From assembly GCA_036389395.1 (NCBI GenBank), contig DASVPY010000034.1, positions 1 through 64,000 of the forward strand: a DNA stretch of 64,000 bases, written 5' to 3'. This stretch comes from QHXQ01 sp036389395 (GTDB taxonomy: Bacteria; Acidobacteriota; Blastocatellia; Pyrinomonadales; Pyrinomonadaceae). Positions 1 to 7,825 of the stretch are shown in pieces. Every line of letters begins with the position of its first letter. Position 1 is the stretch's first letter. The notes beneath the pieces were generated by a model. That model searched no databases and had not been told where the DNA came from. It worked only from the letters and a program-made list of their open reading frames with translations. Made by a program: the position numbers and the translations under genes.

Positions 1-48
1 AGGTCAAAGCGCCCCCGTCGGTGAAAGTCGCCACAGGCGACCGTTAGC

Positions 49-300
49 TTAAGCAGCGAAGCGGCCCGGCTCGACCGGCTCGGCATAGACGCGGCGTCCG
101 TTCAGGGCGTCGTCAATGATCTCACGCACGGCCGCCACGTCCGGGTTCACGTCCATCTTGTCGCAGGCGCGCAGGTGGCGAATGATGCCCTCGGTGGCGA
201 TGTCAAGCGTGGGGCCGGTCAGCTTCGAGTAGCGGCGCGCTTGAATGTGGTCAATCATCTTCAACCGCTCTTCCAGCGGCAGCATCACGTTTAGATTCAC
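49..300 (-). CDS. Small hypothetical protein, 83 aa
   Basis: I do not recognise the family. A GTG start at 300 is chosen because a purine-rich site (GGAGCGAGGAAGG) lies just upstream; the open frame continues further upstream to 441, but that part is arginine-rich and looks non-coding. The product is mostly helical by composition, with an N-terminal LPLEERLKMIDHIQ segment and a C-terminal VREIIDDALNGR segment, charged and without membrane or signal sequence. This would suit a small DNA-binding or regulatory protein, but that is only a guess. It is a single gene with no same-strand partner closer than HU, 466 bases upstream. Confidence 0.55.
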   Translation of the reverse strand: MNLNVMLPLEERLKMIDHIQARRYSKLTGPTLDIATEGIIRHLRACDKMDVNPDVAAVREIIDDALNGRRVYAEPVEPGRFAA

Positions 301-766
301 TGTCCTTCCTCGCTCCTTAAGTATGTTGGCGTCGGGCCCCCGTTCGGCGGGCGCGCGCAAATTATTTCGTGACCGTACTTTAGATGCCCGCGGCGTGCGT
401 TTGGATGCGTTTCCGTTGCATCTCCGCAAAACTTCGCGCACACGGTCACCCGCAGTGATCCTCTCCGACTACCCTTCAGGAAAGAAATAGGGGGGCGGCA
501 GAAAACGGCATTTTAGCCGAAGCCTTCGTAAATTACCAGAAAATTTTTTGGGCGGTCGGAGACGTGGGTCAGGCGGGCTGCAAACGCCTGTCTCCCAAGT
601 CCTTGCGCTTAATGCGCAGGCGGCGGGGCGGGTTTAGCTGGGGGCGTGCGCGGCGGGCGGATGGCGCGGACGGCAACACCGCTTGCGAGTCGGGCACGGA
701 ACGTGTGCCAACTCGCAGGCGGCGCGCGCGGGTGGTGAGTTTGGGCCGGGCCGAAGCGAAAAGCGG
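301..766. other. Intergenic stretch without a supported gene
   Basis: Between the small protein and HU I see no open frame with a credible start and ribosome site. The part 485-555 is AT-rich with runs of A and T (for example AAAATTTTTTGGG near 540) and may hold the promoter of the small minus-strand gene or a weak terminator for HU. No RNA gene was recognised. Confidence 0.4.
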
Positions 767-1075
767 CTACTTCTTAGGGACGACGGTGTCCTTCATCGCT
801 TTACTGACACGGAACTTCAGAGTGGTTTTAGCCGGAATCTGGATGGTCTCGCCGGTCTGAGGGTTGCGCCCCTCGCGCGCCTTGCGCTCCGACAGCACGA
901 GCTTGCCGAATCCGGGTAGAGCGAACTCGCCGTTGCTCTTCACCTCGTTGCTGGCCAGAGCGGCCAGTTCGTCGAACAGCTCCCGGACTTGGGCGCGTTT
1001 CAGATCGAACTTCTCGGCGAAATGATTGAGCACTTCGGACTGAGTCATGCGTTTCTTGCCTGCTGTTGTCGCCAT
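767..1075 (-). CDS. hup: HU/IHF-family nucleoid DNA-binding protein
   Basis: A 102-residue histone-like protein that binds and bends DNA as a dimer in the nucleoid. The family hallmark is plain: an N-terminal helical dimerisation part (about 10-45), the turn GEFALPGFGKL (49-59), and the DNA-binding beta-arm with GRNPQTGE (69-76), the usual site of the conserved proline that intercalates. The arm is followed by the closing strand LKFRVSKAMKD. It is about ten residues longer than typical HU because of a short basic N-terminal extension (MATTAGKKR). AGGAGGTAA lies about 16 bases before the ATG, a rather long spacing. HU and IHF subunits cannot be told apart from sequence alone; a homodimeric HU is the simplest reading. 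Confidence 0.93.
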   Translation of the reverse strand: MATTAGKKRMTQSEVLNHFAEKFDLKRAQVRELFDELAALASNEVKSNGEFALPGFGKLVLSERKAREGRNPQTGETIQIPAKTTLKFRVSKAMKDTVVPKK

Positions 1076-1300
1076 CGCGAAGTGTGATTACCTCCTGCGC
1101 ATCGGGAAGATTGAGCAAAGCCTGTACGAGCACATATATCACACCCTACCCCCCCGCGTCTGCATAAAAAGCCAACTTTCGCCCATTTTGCGCGAAAAAG
1201 TTGCCCACGGTCGCGGGCGGGCAGACTGTGACTCTAAATCGGGGCGGAGGGCCGCAGACAGCCCCCTGCGCACGAACGCAACGAGTAAGCTGAAAACTGA

Positions 1301-1376
1301 TCGGGCTGCTCGGATTTGAACCGAGGACCTCCGCATCCCAAATGCGGCGCGCTAACCAGGCTGCGCTACAGCCCGA
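1301..1376 (-). tRNA. tRNA-Pro (anticodon UGG)
   Basis: Read on the minus strand, the 76-nt sequence folds as a complete cloverleaf: acceptor strands TCGGGCT and AGCCCGA pair over 7 bp, the D arm holds AGCCTGGTTA, the anticodon stem CCGCA/TGCGG encloses the loop TTTGGGA (anticodon TGG at positions 34-36), and the T arm holds GGTTCAAATCC. The CCA end is not encoded. The HNH gene ends 12 bases upstream of its 5' end. Confidence 0.95.
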
Positions 1377-1388
1377 ACACTTACGTCC

Positions 1389-1892
1389 TTACACCTGCAA
1401 TAAGCCCGCGTGAATAGCGGCGTGGCAGTTCTTGCAGACGAGAATACACTTCTGAAGCTCGGCAGAGATATGTTCCCACGACCACCCGCGCAAAGAGCGA
1501 AAATTCGGGTCCTTGGCGCGCGGGTTCTTATGATGAATGTCTAAAGAGCAAGTGTAACGGTCAAAGCCACACCCGAAGCACCGCCCGCCAAGTTCTCTGA
1601 CTGCGCGGAGGCGCTTCTCTTGGCCCTGTTTGATGTTGTAAGCGTTATGGCAAGAGCCGCAGACCTTGCGTTTATGACCGTAAAACTTAGACGGCTCTGT
1701 CTCGCCGCATCCGCTGCACAGGTATGCTGCTTGGGGCGGCACGTAGCCAGAGCCAAAAGGCTTTTGCTTGAGTTCCAAGTCGTACTTGCGAACCCAATAA
1801 CGAACGTTCGTCGTTGATGTGTCAAGGAGCTTGGCGATTGCTCTTAAACTCAGACCCTTTAGAACAAGCGGCTCAAGTCGTGCTCTCTCCAT
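1389..1892 (-). CDS. HNH endonuclease with N-terminal helix-turn-helix
   Basis: A 167-residue protein built like a small homing-type or free-standing HNH nuclease. Residues 9-41 form a helix-turn-helix (LSLRAIAKLLDTSTTNVRYW). Next comes a zinc-ribbon-like Cys4 (C59, C62, C78, C81), then the HNH core: CFGC at 105-108, IHH at 119-121, and the closing CKNCHAAIH at 153-161. The ATG at 1892 is chosen because it begins the conserved part; a TTG at 1913 in the same frame is possible. Neither has a clear ribosome site. The gene lies between a truncated tRNA 5' half (1918-1951) and an intact tRNA-Pro, which suggests a mobile, tRNA-associated gene. Its actual target is not visible. Confidence 0.85.
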   Translation of the reverse strand: MERARLEPLVLKGLSLRAIAKLLDTSTTNVRYWVRKYDLELKQKPFGSGYVPPQAAYLCSGCGETEPSKFYGHKRKVCGSCHNAYNIKQGQEKRLRAVRELGGRCFGCGFDRYTCSLDIHHKNPRAKDPNFRSLRGWSWEHISAELQKCILVCKNCHAAIHAGLLQV

Positions 1893-1917
1893 GTGCGGAG
1901 TGTAGCACAGCAATTTT

Positions 1918-1951
1918 AATCATTCGCACTACCAGGCTGTGCTACGCCCCG
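1918..1951 (-). pseudogene. 5'-half tRNA fragment (Pro-like) beside the HNH gene
   Basis: On the minus strand this reads as acceptor strand CGGGGCG, TA, D stem GCAC, D loop AGCCTGGTA, D stem GTGC, then an anticodon-stem-like AATGA and TT (positions 32-33), after which similarity to a tRNA stops. No matching 3' half follows. The D arm nearly matches that of the tRNA-Pro at 1301-1376 (GTAGCACAGCCTGGTA versus GTAGCGCAGCCTGGTTA). It is best read as a remnant broken in the anticodon loop. Confidence 0.6.
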
Positions 1952-2025
1952 GCGAACGAGGAAAGCTAACTTGACTGACAAGCTGCAACTAACGCAAGGC
2001 ATTCTGCCACCGCGTTCGGAAGGGG

Positions 2026-2664
2026 TCAAGGCGCGTTCGGGAGCAGGGTTGTGATGTAGGCGCGGGCGGTGGCGAGGGCGCGGGCGCGGTGGCTGATGCG
2101 TTGTTTGATCTCTTCGGGCAGTTCGCCGAAGGTCTGCGCGTAACCGTCGGGCACGAAGACGGGGTCGTAGCCGAAGCCGCCCGTGCCGCGCGGAGCCGGC
2201 GCGATGTGCCCTTCGCAGACGCCTTCAAAGACCTCCGCGCCGGCGCGCGCGGGGTGCGCCAGCGCGAGCGCGCAGACGAAGCGCGCGCGCCGCCCGGCGT
2301 CGCCCGTCGCCGCTAACTCGGCGAGCAGACGTTGGCGGCGTTGCTCGTCGGTCGCGCCGGGGCCGGCGTAGCGCGCCGAGTAGAGACCGGGCGCGCCGCC
2401 GAGCGCGGCGACCTCCAGACCGGAGTCGTCGGCCAGCGTCCAGAGCGCGGTCGCGCGCGCGTAAGCCCGCGCCTTCAGCACCGCGTTCTCGGCGAACGTC
2501 GCGCCGGTCTCGGCGACCTCCGCGACGTGTGGGAACTCGGCCAGGCCGCGCACGCGCAGCGGCAGCCCCGCCAGCAGTTGCGCGAACTCGCGCAGCTTGC
2601 CCGCGTTGCCCGTCGCCACGAGCAGCTCAAACGGGCGGCGACTCTCGTCCGTCTCCTCGTTCAT
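2026..2664 (-). CDS. rdgB: XTP/dITP pyrophosphatase (RdgB/HAM1 family)
   Basis: Cleaves non-canonical purine triphosphates (XTP, dITP, ITP) to monophosphate and pyrophosphate, cleaning the nucleotide pool. Of 212 residues, the family motifs are all present: TGNAGK (18-23, triphosphate binding), ADDSGL (78-83, metal and catalytic acid), GGAPGLYSARYAG (89-101), GFGYDPVF (163-170) and SHRARA (191-196). Length is near the usual 190-210. The ATG at 2664 is preceded by AAGGAGG only three bases away, so the exact start may differ by a few codons; the frame stays open far upstream but that part is unconserved arginine-rich sequence. It is divergent from the gene at 2820. Confidence 0.95.
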   Translation of the reverse strand: MNEETDESRRPFELLVATGNAGKLREFAQLLAGLPLRVRGLAEFPHVAEVAETGATFAENAVLKARAYARATALWTLADDSGLEVAALGGAPGLYSARYAGPGATDEQRRQRLLAELAATGDAGRRARFVCALALAHPARAGAEVFEGVCEGHIAPAPRGTGGFGYDPVFVPDGYAQTFGELPEEIKQRISHRARALATARAYITTLLPNAP

Positions 2665-2819
2665 CAGCCTCCTTCGTCTGTCGTTTCGTGCAACGGTCTC
2701 CTTCGTCGGTCTCCTCGTTCGGCGGCAACTATTTTTTGCCCGGCGGCGCGGTTCAAGCTTACAATCGGGGCGCTTTCGGCCGCCGCGCGCGTGCGGGCTT
2801 GCGTGAGAGGGCACAACAG

Positions 2820-4115
2820 TTGGACGGCAGCGACAGCAGCACAACCAAGACTCAGTCCGTCGCGTCCGAACACGCACCGGCCGAGCCGACGCCGGAGCCG
2901 GACGCGTCGCCGCGCGCCCACGCGCCCGCGTTGGAACTCGGCGTCTGGCTCTTGGCCCTGCGCAGCTTCCTCAACCTGCGCAACCACCCGCTCGGCCCGG
3001 CCGAGAGCGCAGACCTCACGCACCGCGACTTCACCCCAGAGACGCGCCTCGCGCGCCAGACCTTGCGCCGCTGCCTGCGCCTCGCCGTCACGCTGCCGCC
3101 GACGGACGACCCGGACGCGGCCGCCGCGCACTCGCCCGCGCTCGTCGAAGTGCTCGGCGACGCGCACGGCTTGTGCGAGGCTTTACTCGCCGCGCCGCAG
3201 GTTGCCTTCCAAGCCTGGGCCACCTTCAGCCGTCTGCTCGCGCGCACGCTCGACGCGTCCGAGCCGGCCCAGGTCTTGATGCGCCGCGCGCGCGCGCAGA
3301 CCCTTTTCGAGTTGCAGCCGGAGTTGTTCTCGCTGACCGAGCGGCTGACGCCCGACGCACTCGGCGCGGACATGCACGTCGTCTTCACGCGCCTCGCCTG
3401 CCTGCTCGAAGACCTGCGCCTCGTCGAAGCGGCGCTCAGGCGCGACGCCCCGCTCAAGCAGATGCTCCCGCTCTTCACGCTCGCGCACGAAGAGGCGCGC
3501 ACGCTCATCGAGTTGATCGAACAGCGCGCGCTGCGCGCGGGCGAGACCGAGTCGGCGGTCGGGGCCGCGCTCGACAGCGCGAGCTACGCCGTCGGCATGG
3601 AACTCTACAAGGTCTACGCGCGCGAGCTGGTCGGCCTCGCCGCCCTGCGCGACCCCACGGTCGCCTACGCGCGCGTCGAGAACGCGCACGGGCTGCTGCG
3701 CGACTGCTTCCAGCAACTCGTCGTCGCGCTCGCGCAGGCCTTCGATCCGGCGTTCGACGGCCGCCGCCTGTTCGCCAACTTCCGCACACGCCTCGAACAG
3801 TCGCTCGCCCTGCGCCGCGACCTCTGGGCGCTGCTGACCGTCATGCGCCGCACAGAGCAGGCGACCGACCGCCCCGCGCTCGCGCCGCTCTTCGCGCAGC
3901 TCAACGCCTTCCAGACCGGCAGCATGGCGCACCTCATGTACAAAGACTGGGACGCCTTCGAGCGTTTCGTGCAAGAACTGAAGGACGCGGCCGAGCCGGC
4001 CGAACAACTCGCCGTGCTCCACCGCTTCACCACCTTCCTCGAAGCCCTCTTCGGCCAAATCAACATGCGCGCCGTCCTCGCCGAACACCCCTTCGACTAC
4101 CCGCCCGACGCCTGA
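2820..4115 (+). CDS. Hypothetical protein, ~431 aa, all-helical
   Basis: I do not recognise this family. The likely start is TTG at 2820, with GAGAGGG eight bases upstream; no ATG occurs near the point where protein-like sequence begins, and the open frame before it overlaps the divergent rdgB. After an acidic, proline-rich N-terminus (about 35 residues) the protein is leucine/alanine/arginine-rich and predicted helical throughout, with no signal peptide or membrane segment, ending in DYPPDA. Repeating helical hairpins would fit a TPR-like or scaffold fold, but no clear repeat period was found. No close operon partner: the next gene is convergent. Confidence 0.75.
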   Translation: MDGSDSSTTKTQSVASEHAPAEPTPEPDASPRAHAPALELGVWLLALRSFLNLRNHPLGPAESADLTHRDFTPETRLARQTLRRCLRLAVTLPPTDDPDAAAAHSPALVEVLGDAHGLCEALLAAPQVAFQAWATFSRLLARTLDASEPAQVLMRRARAQTLFELQPELFSLTERLTPDALGADMHVVFTRLACLLEDLRLVEAALRRDAPLKQMLPLFTLAHEEARTLIELIEQRALRAGETESAVGAALDSASYAVGMELYKVYARELVGLAALRDPTVAYARVENAHGLLRDCFQQLVVALAQAFDPAFDGRRLFANFRTRLEQSLALRRDLWALLTVMRRTEQATDRPALAPLFAQLNAFQTGSMAHLMYKDWDAFERFVQELKDAAEPAEQLAVLHRFTTFLEALFGQINMRAVLAEHPFDYPPDA

Positions 4116-4169
4116 GCAACGACGAACAGCCGCGCGGCCGTCGCAACGCGTGAAGACTGCCGACGCGTG

Positions 4170-5903
4170 TCAATGACCCGCTGCGGCGGGCGCGAACTGG
4201 CCGGCAATCGTCCCGAACTGGCCGAACGCGGAGCGTGTGCGCCGCTCGAAGCCGCCTTCGACCGGGCGCGTCGCGCTGACGGCGTAGGCGCGTGCGTCGA
4301 GCGCGCGTCTGAAGGCCGCGTCGTTGGGCTGAGCGCCGGAGCGCAGCGCGCTCTGCCGCGCCATCATGTTGACGAAGGCGCGCGCCGCGTCGCGTTCGTC
4401 CGTCAGCGTCACAATGCCCGCCGGCTCCGCGGACGCGGCCGCACCAGCCGCGCGTTTGAACGCCTCGCTCTCAGCGAGCGTGCGCCCGTTCGCGCCCTCC
4501 GTCAGACAACGCCGCACCGCCTCCGCGTCGCCGAGCAGCACGTAGTCGCCGACGAAGCCGGCCGCAGTGCCTTCTTCGCCCGCGCCGGCCCAGAACTCGG
4601 CCGCGCCCAAGCGTTCGCCGCGCCCGCCGTGCTTGCGCGCGAGCGCGCGCAAGGCCTCGCGGTCGCGCACGCGCGCCACGAGCAGAGGCCCCTCGCCCGT
4701 CTCACTCAAACGCACGGTCGCGATCTCTGGGCCGGCGGCGCGCAGAAACTCGCGCGGCTCCGTAACGCCGAACGGCGTCAACGCTTCGTCGAGGAAACGA
4801 TCCACGAGCGGCGCGATGGTCACTTCGAGGTGCGCCGAGAGCGCGGCGTGCAACTCGCGCCAGGCCGCTTCCGGGTCTCGGAAGTCGTAGCGCGTGAGTT
4901 GGTATGCGTCGGCCGGCAACAGTCTCGCCGCGTCGAAGGTCTGCTCGTCGGCGGGCGCGAGCGCGGCGCTCAGGCGCGCGGGCGGCCCCGCCGGCACGGC
5001 GACGAAGTAAGTGTCCGTGACCGCGCCGTCCGCGACGCGCGCAGACCAGGCCGCGCCGCCCAGCAGCCGCGCGGCCAGTTGCGGCAGCAGGATCGCGGCC
5101 GCGCTCTGCGCTTTCTGATCGGAGGCGAACTGACCGGCGTAAGCGAGCGCCGCGACGGCGAGCAGGCGGCGCGCGCCCGCCGCCGGCACGTAGCCGAACG
5201 CGAGCGCGTCGTCCGCGCGCATACGCTCGCGCATCTCCGCCAACTGCGGATCGTTCGCGAGCGCCGCACGCTCGCCGCGCCTGACGGCCAGGCACGTCGT
5301 CACCGCTTCCTCGTCGTTGCCGATGACGGCCAGCGTGTCAGCGAAGGCCGCGACGACGGGCAGCCCGCCGCGCGTGTTCGGCCAGACGACGATGGCCGCG
5401 TCGCCCGCAGTGCGGCGCGTCGGCTCGGCCGCGCCGTTCGCGCGCCGCGCGAAGTTGCCGAGCAACTTCTCAAGCGCCGGCTGCGCGCGCCGTTGGCTCG
5501 TGTGCGTCTCGACGAGCAGGGCCGCGCGCGGCTTGATGTGTAGAGCCTGCTCCGGCTCTTCCGCCGCCTCGAAGCCGACGACGGCCACCGCTACTTGCGC
5601 GCGCGCCAGCAGGACGTACTCGGCCGGCCCCACGCCCGTCCAGGCGGCGGCGCGGCTGAGCCAGCCGAGTTGACCCGCGTCGGCGCGCAAGCCGGCCGCG
5701 GGCGCGAGCGCGCGCCAGGCGTCGGTCGAAGTCAGTCCTTCGAGGACGGCGGGCAGGCTGTTGGCTTCGAGGTAGACGAGCGCGTCGGCGGGCGCGTAAG
5801 TCGCCATGTCCACCGGCCGCGGGCGGTTCCACCAGAGCCAGCCCGCCAGCAACAGCACGAGCGCGCTCGCGGCGAGCAGGAGTCCACGCAGCCATCGGTT
5901 CAT
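4170..5903 (-). CDS. Membrane-anchored hypothetical protein, ~577 aa
   Basis: An N-terminal hydrophobic segment (about residues 5-25, LLLAASALVLLLAGWLWW) acts as signal anchor; the rest would lie outside the cytoplasmic membrane. The exported part is alanine-rich and holds two similar-looking halves containing phrases such as DTLAVIGNDEEAV and DYVLLGDAEAVRRCL, a pattern seen in large substrate-free envelope proteins of the DUF3352 type; that assignment is tentative. No enzyme motif was found. The ATG at 5903 is preferred over a GTG two codons earlier because AGGA sits seven bases before it. It is convergent with the preceding gene and divergent from the pilus operon. Confidence 0.75.
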   Translation of the reverse strand: MNRWLRGLLLAASALVLLLAGWLWWNRPRPVDMATYAPADALVYLEANSLPAVLEGLTSTDAWRALAPAAGLRADAGQLGWLSRAAAWTGVGPAEYVLLARAQVAVAVVGFEAAEEPEQALHIKPRAALLVETHTSQRRAQPALEKLLGNFARRANGAAEPTRRTAGDAAIVVWPNTRGGLPVVAAFADTLAVIGNDEEAVTTCLAVRRGERAALANDPQLAEMRERMRADDALAFGYVPAAGARRLLAVAALAYAGQFASDQKAQSAAAILLPQLAARLLGGAAWSARVADGAVTDTYFVAVPAGPPARLSAALAPADEQTFDAARLLPADAYQLTRYDFRDPEAAWRELHAALSAHLEVTIAPLVDRFLDEALTPFGVTEPREFLRAAGPEIATVRLSETGEGPLLVARVRDREALRALARKHGGRGERLGAAEFWAGAGEEGTAAGFVGDYVLLGDAEAVRRCLTEGANGRTLAESEAFKRAAGAAASAEPAGIVTLTDERDAARAFVNMMARQSALRSGAQPNDAAFRRALDARAYAVSATRPVEGGFERRTRSAFGQFGTIAGQFAPAAAGH

Positions 5904-6157
5904 GCCCACATCCTAACCGCCGCCCGGAGCGCGGCGCAATAGACCCGCCGCCCGAGCCTCGGTAGTCCCGCCCCGACGATGATTGCTAAAAAATTTCAAC
6001 GGCTTACAGATAATCCGCCCCGCCCGTCTCGGCCGCTCCGCCGCAGCCCGAATTATTCTGGAACTGACCGTAAAATTTCCAGAAAACAGACGACCAGACG
6101 CCCGTCTGCCGCGTCAACATACATAATTTTCTACAAGTTAAACAATCAAAATTGTGG

Positions 6158-6187
6158 TTGACAGTGCTAAACCGTGTGGGCTATAGT
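6158..6187 (+). promoter_or_regulatory. Sigma-70-type promoter of the pil operon
   Basis: TTGACA at 6158-6163 and TATAGT at 6182-6187 are separated by 18 bases, inside an AT-rich stretch that stands out from the surrounding GC-rich DNA. Transcription would start near 6194, leaving a leader of about 570 nt before pilM. Confidence 0.7.
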
Positions 6188-6323
6188 TTCAAGTGTCGGC
6201 GGGTAAGTGGCGACCCGCCCTAGCTAGACACGAACCGACCGCTACAGCCAGCCCCATCCCGCGGTCATGAAACTCAGACGACTCGACACGACGGCGACGC
6301 GCCGCACCGGCCACACTGTTTGA

Positions 6324-6419
6324 CACTCAGACGATAAGGGCACACTCCGCGCGAGCGGAGGCCGCAAAGCCGACGGGAGTCAGAACGGGTTCTGACTCGG
6401 CCGGGCCGCCGAAGGGGTG
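6324..6419 (+). promoter_or_regulatory. Candidate GEMM-I (c-di-GMP-I / cGAMP) riboswitch aptamer
   Basis: The order of elements matches the GEMM-I aptamer: GGGCACA (6338-6344, consensus GGGCAAA); a 6-bp stem CTCCGC/GCGGAG closed by a GNRA loop GCGA (6345-6360); GCCGCAAAGCC (6361-6371, consensus GACGCAAAGCC, with the stacking adenine present); a second hairpin GAGTCAGAA/TTCTGACTC with a 4-nt loop (6377-6398); and GGCCGGGCCGCCGA (6399-6412, consensus AGCCGGGUUACCGA). CACTC (6324-6328) can pair with GGGTG (6415-6419) as a closing P1. The base aligned with ligand-reading position 20 is G, which in the family favours c-di-GMP over cGAMP. Alignment was done by eye from memory of the family. Its position 5' of type IV pilus genes fits known GEMM-I targets. 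Confidence 0.72.
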
Positions 6420-6439
6420 AACGCGTTGCCGCACCGCTT

Positions 6440-6750
6440 GCAACCGTCAAACCGACCGCCACGAACCACGCGCCCTAGCCCGTCTCGTGCGCCGTCCGCC
6501 CAAGCCCACGCTTCGGTCGCCGCCCCGGTCACACTCACCCCCCGCGCCCAACGGCCCGCCAGCGCCGAGCCGCCCGCACCAACTGCCGTGAACTCCGAAC
6601 CAGCGCCACAGCACGCGCACCCGACCATGAGCGAGACACCCGCCCGCAACGCCCAACCGCCGCGCACCGTGCGCGCCCGCGCCCGCCGCATCCGCGCGCG
6701 CCTGCGCCGCACAAGCCGCCGCCAGCAAGTCCAAACGCAGCCCGCGAGGA
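6440..6750 (+). promoter_or_regulatory. C-rich, G-poor leader segment (possible rut / Rho-dependent platform)
   Basis: Between the aptamer and pilM the transcript is C-rich and poor in G: by count, 6481-6660 has about 92 C to 43 G, while coding DNA nearby is balanced. There is no hairpin followed by a T-run and no convincing gene. An open frame at 6417-6758 is low-complexity (Pro/Ala/Arg) and its GTG overlaps the aptamer end. A C>G bubble in an untranslated leader is the hallmark of Rho loading sites, so this may be the expression platform of the riboswitch. Confidence 0.45.
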
Positions 6751-6762
6751 ACAGGTAAACGC

Positions 6763-7824
6763 ATGTTCAGCAAGAAAACGGCCAAGAAGAATCTGATCGG
6801 GTTGGACATCGGCTCCAGCTCGATCAAGGCGGTCGAGTTGTCGGGCAAGCCCGGCAGCCTCGTCCTGACGCACCTGGCGCACGAGGCGCTGCCGCCCGAC
6901 ACGGTCGTGGACGGGCAGATCATGGAGTTGAACTCGGTCTCCGGCACGATCTCCAGCGTCTTCAACGCGCACCAGATCAAGACCGAGCGCGTGGCGGCGG
7001 GCGTCTCCGGCAGCTCCGTCATCGTCAAGAACATCCTCGTCCCGCCGATGAGCAACGAGGAACTGGAAGAGTCCATTGACTGGCACGCCGAGGAGCACAT
7101 CCCGTTCGAGATCGCGGACGTGAACCTCGACTACCAGATCGTCGGGCGCAACCAGGACTCGCTGCAAGTCCTGCTCGCCGCCTGCAAGCGCGACTTCGTG
7201 GCCAACATCAAGCAGGCCATCCAGCTCGCCGGCCGCCAGCCCGCCATCATAGACGTGGACGCCTTCGCCTTGCAGAACTGCTACGAGGTGAATTACGAGC
7301 CGAAGCCGGAGGAGACCGTGGCGCTCTTGAACATCGGCGCGGCCACGATGAACATCAACATCCTGCAAGGCGCGCGTAGCGTCTTCACGCGCGACGTGAG
7401 CGTCGGCGGCAACCAGTACACGGCGCTGTTGCAGAAAGAATTGGGGCTGACCTTCGAGCAGGCCGAGGCCGTCAAGCGCGGCGCGCCGCTGCCCGACGGC
7501 GCGCCGGAGCGCGACATCCAGCCGGTGCTCGAAACCGTCTCCGACATCCTCGCGCTCGAAATCCAGAAGACCTTCGACTTCTACCGCGCGACCTCGGACG
7601 ACAGCAACTCGATGGTGCGCAAGATTCTGCTCTCGGGCGGCAGCGCCAAGCTGCCGGGCCTCGCTGAGTACCTGGCGCGGCGCTTCGAGCTGAGCGTCGA
7701 GCACTTCGACCCGTTCCGCAAGATCAAGGTGGACGCGCGGCGCTTCGACCCGGAATACCTGGCCGCGGTCACGCCGGAGATGGCCGTGGCGGTCGGGCTG
7801 GCGCTGCGCGGAGTGGAGGCGTGA
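6763..7824 (+). CDS. pilM: Type IV pilus assembly protein PilM
   Basis: Actin-like cytoplasmic ATP-binding protein that couples the pilus motor to the inner-membrane PilN/PilO platform. At 353 residues it has the usual length. The N-terminal phosphate-1 loop LIGLDIGSSSIKAVEL (11-26), a mid-protein DVDAFALQN stretch and the C-terminal LLSGGSAKLPGL adenosine-type motif are typical of PilM. It is the first gene of a tightly spaced pilM-N-O-P-Q operon, with a purine-rich AGGAACAGG before the ATG. The pilus ATPases (PilB/PilT), PilC and pilins are not in this window. Confidence 0.95.
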   Translation: MFSKKTAKKNLIGLDIGSSSIKAVELSGKPGSLVLTHLAHEALPPDTVVDGQIMELNSVSGTISSVFNAHQIKTERVAAGVSGSSVIVKNILVPPMSNEELEESIDWHAEEHIPFEIADVNLDYQIVGRNQDSLQVLLAACKRDFVANIKQAIQLAGRQPAIIDVDAFALQNCYEVNYEPKPEETVALLNIGAATMNINILQGARSVFTRDVSVGGNQYTALLQKELGLTFEQAEAVKRGAPLPDGAPERDIQPVLETVSDILALEIQKTFDFYRATSDDSNSMVRKILLSGGSAKLPGLAEYLARRFELSVEHFDPFRKIKVDARRFDPEYLAAVTPEMAVAVGLALRGVEA

Positions 7825-7825
7825 G

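Noticed and set aside
1381..1951. Group I intron inside a single tRNA gene
   Set aside because: The tRNA-Pro at 1301-1376 is complete by itself including its 5' half, so no splicing is needed to restore it; intron core motifs were not recognised.
6417..6758. Plus-strand open frame of 113 codons in the pilM leader
   Set aside because: Low-complexity Pro/Ala/Arg product, GTG start inside the aptamer's 3' end, no ribosome site at workable distance, and composition explained by C-rich leader DNA.
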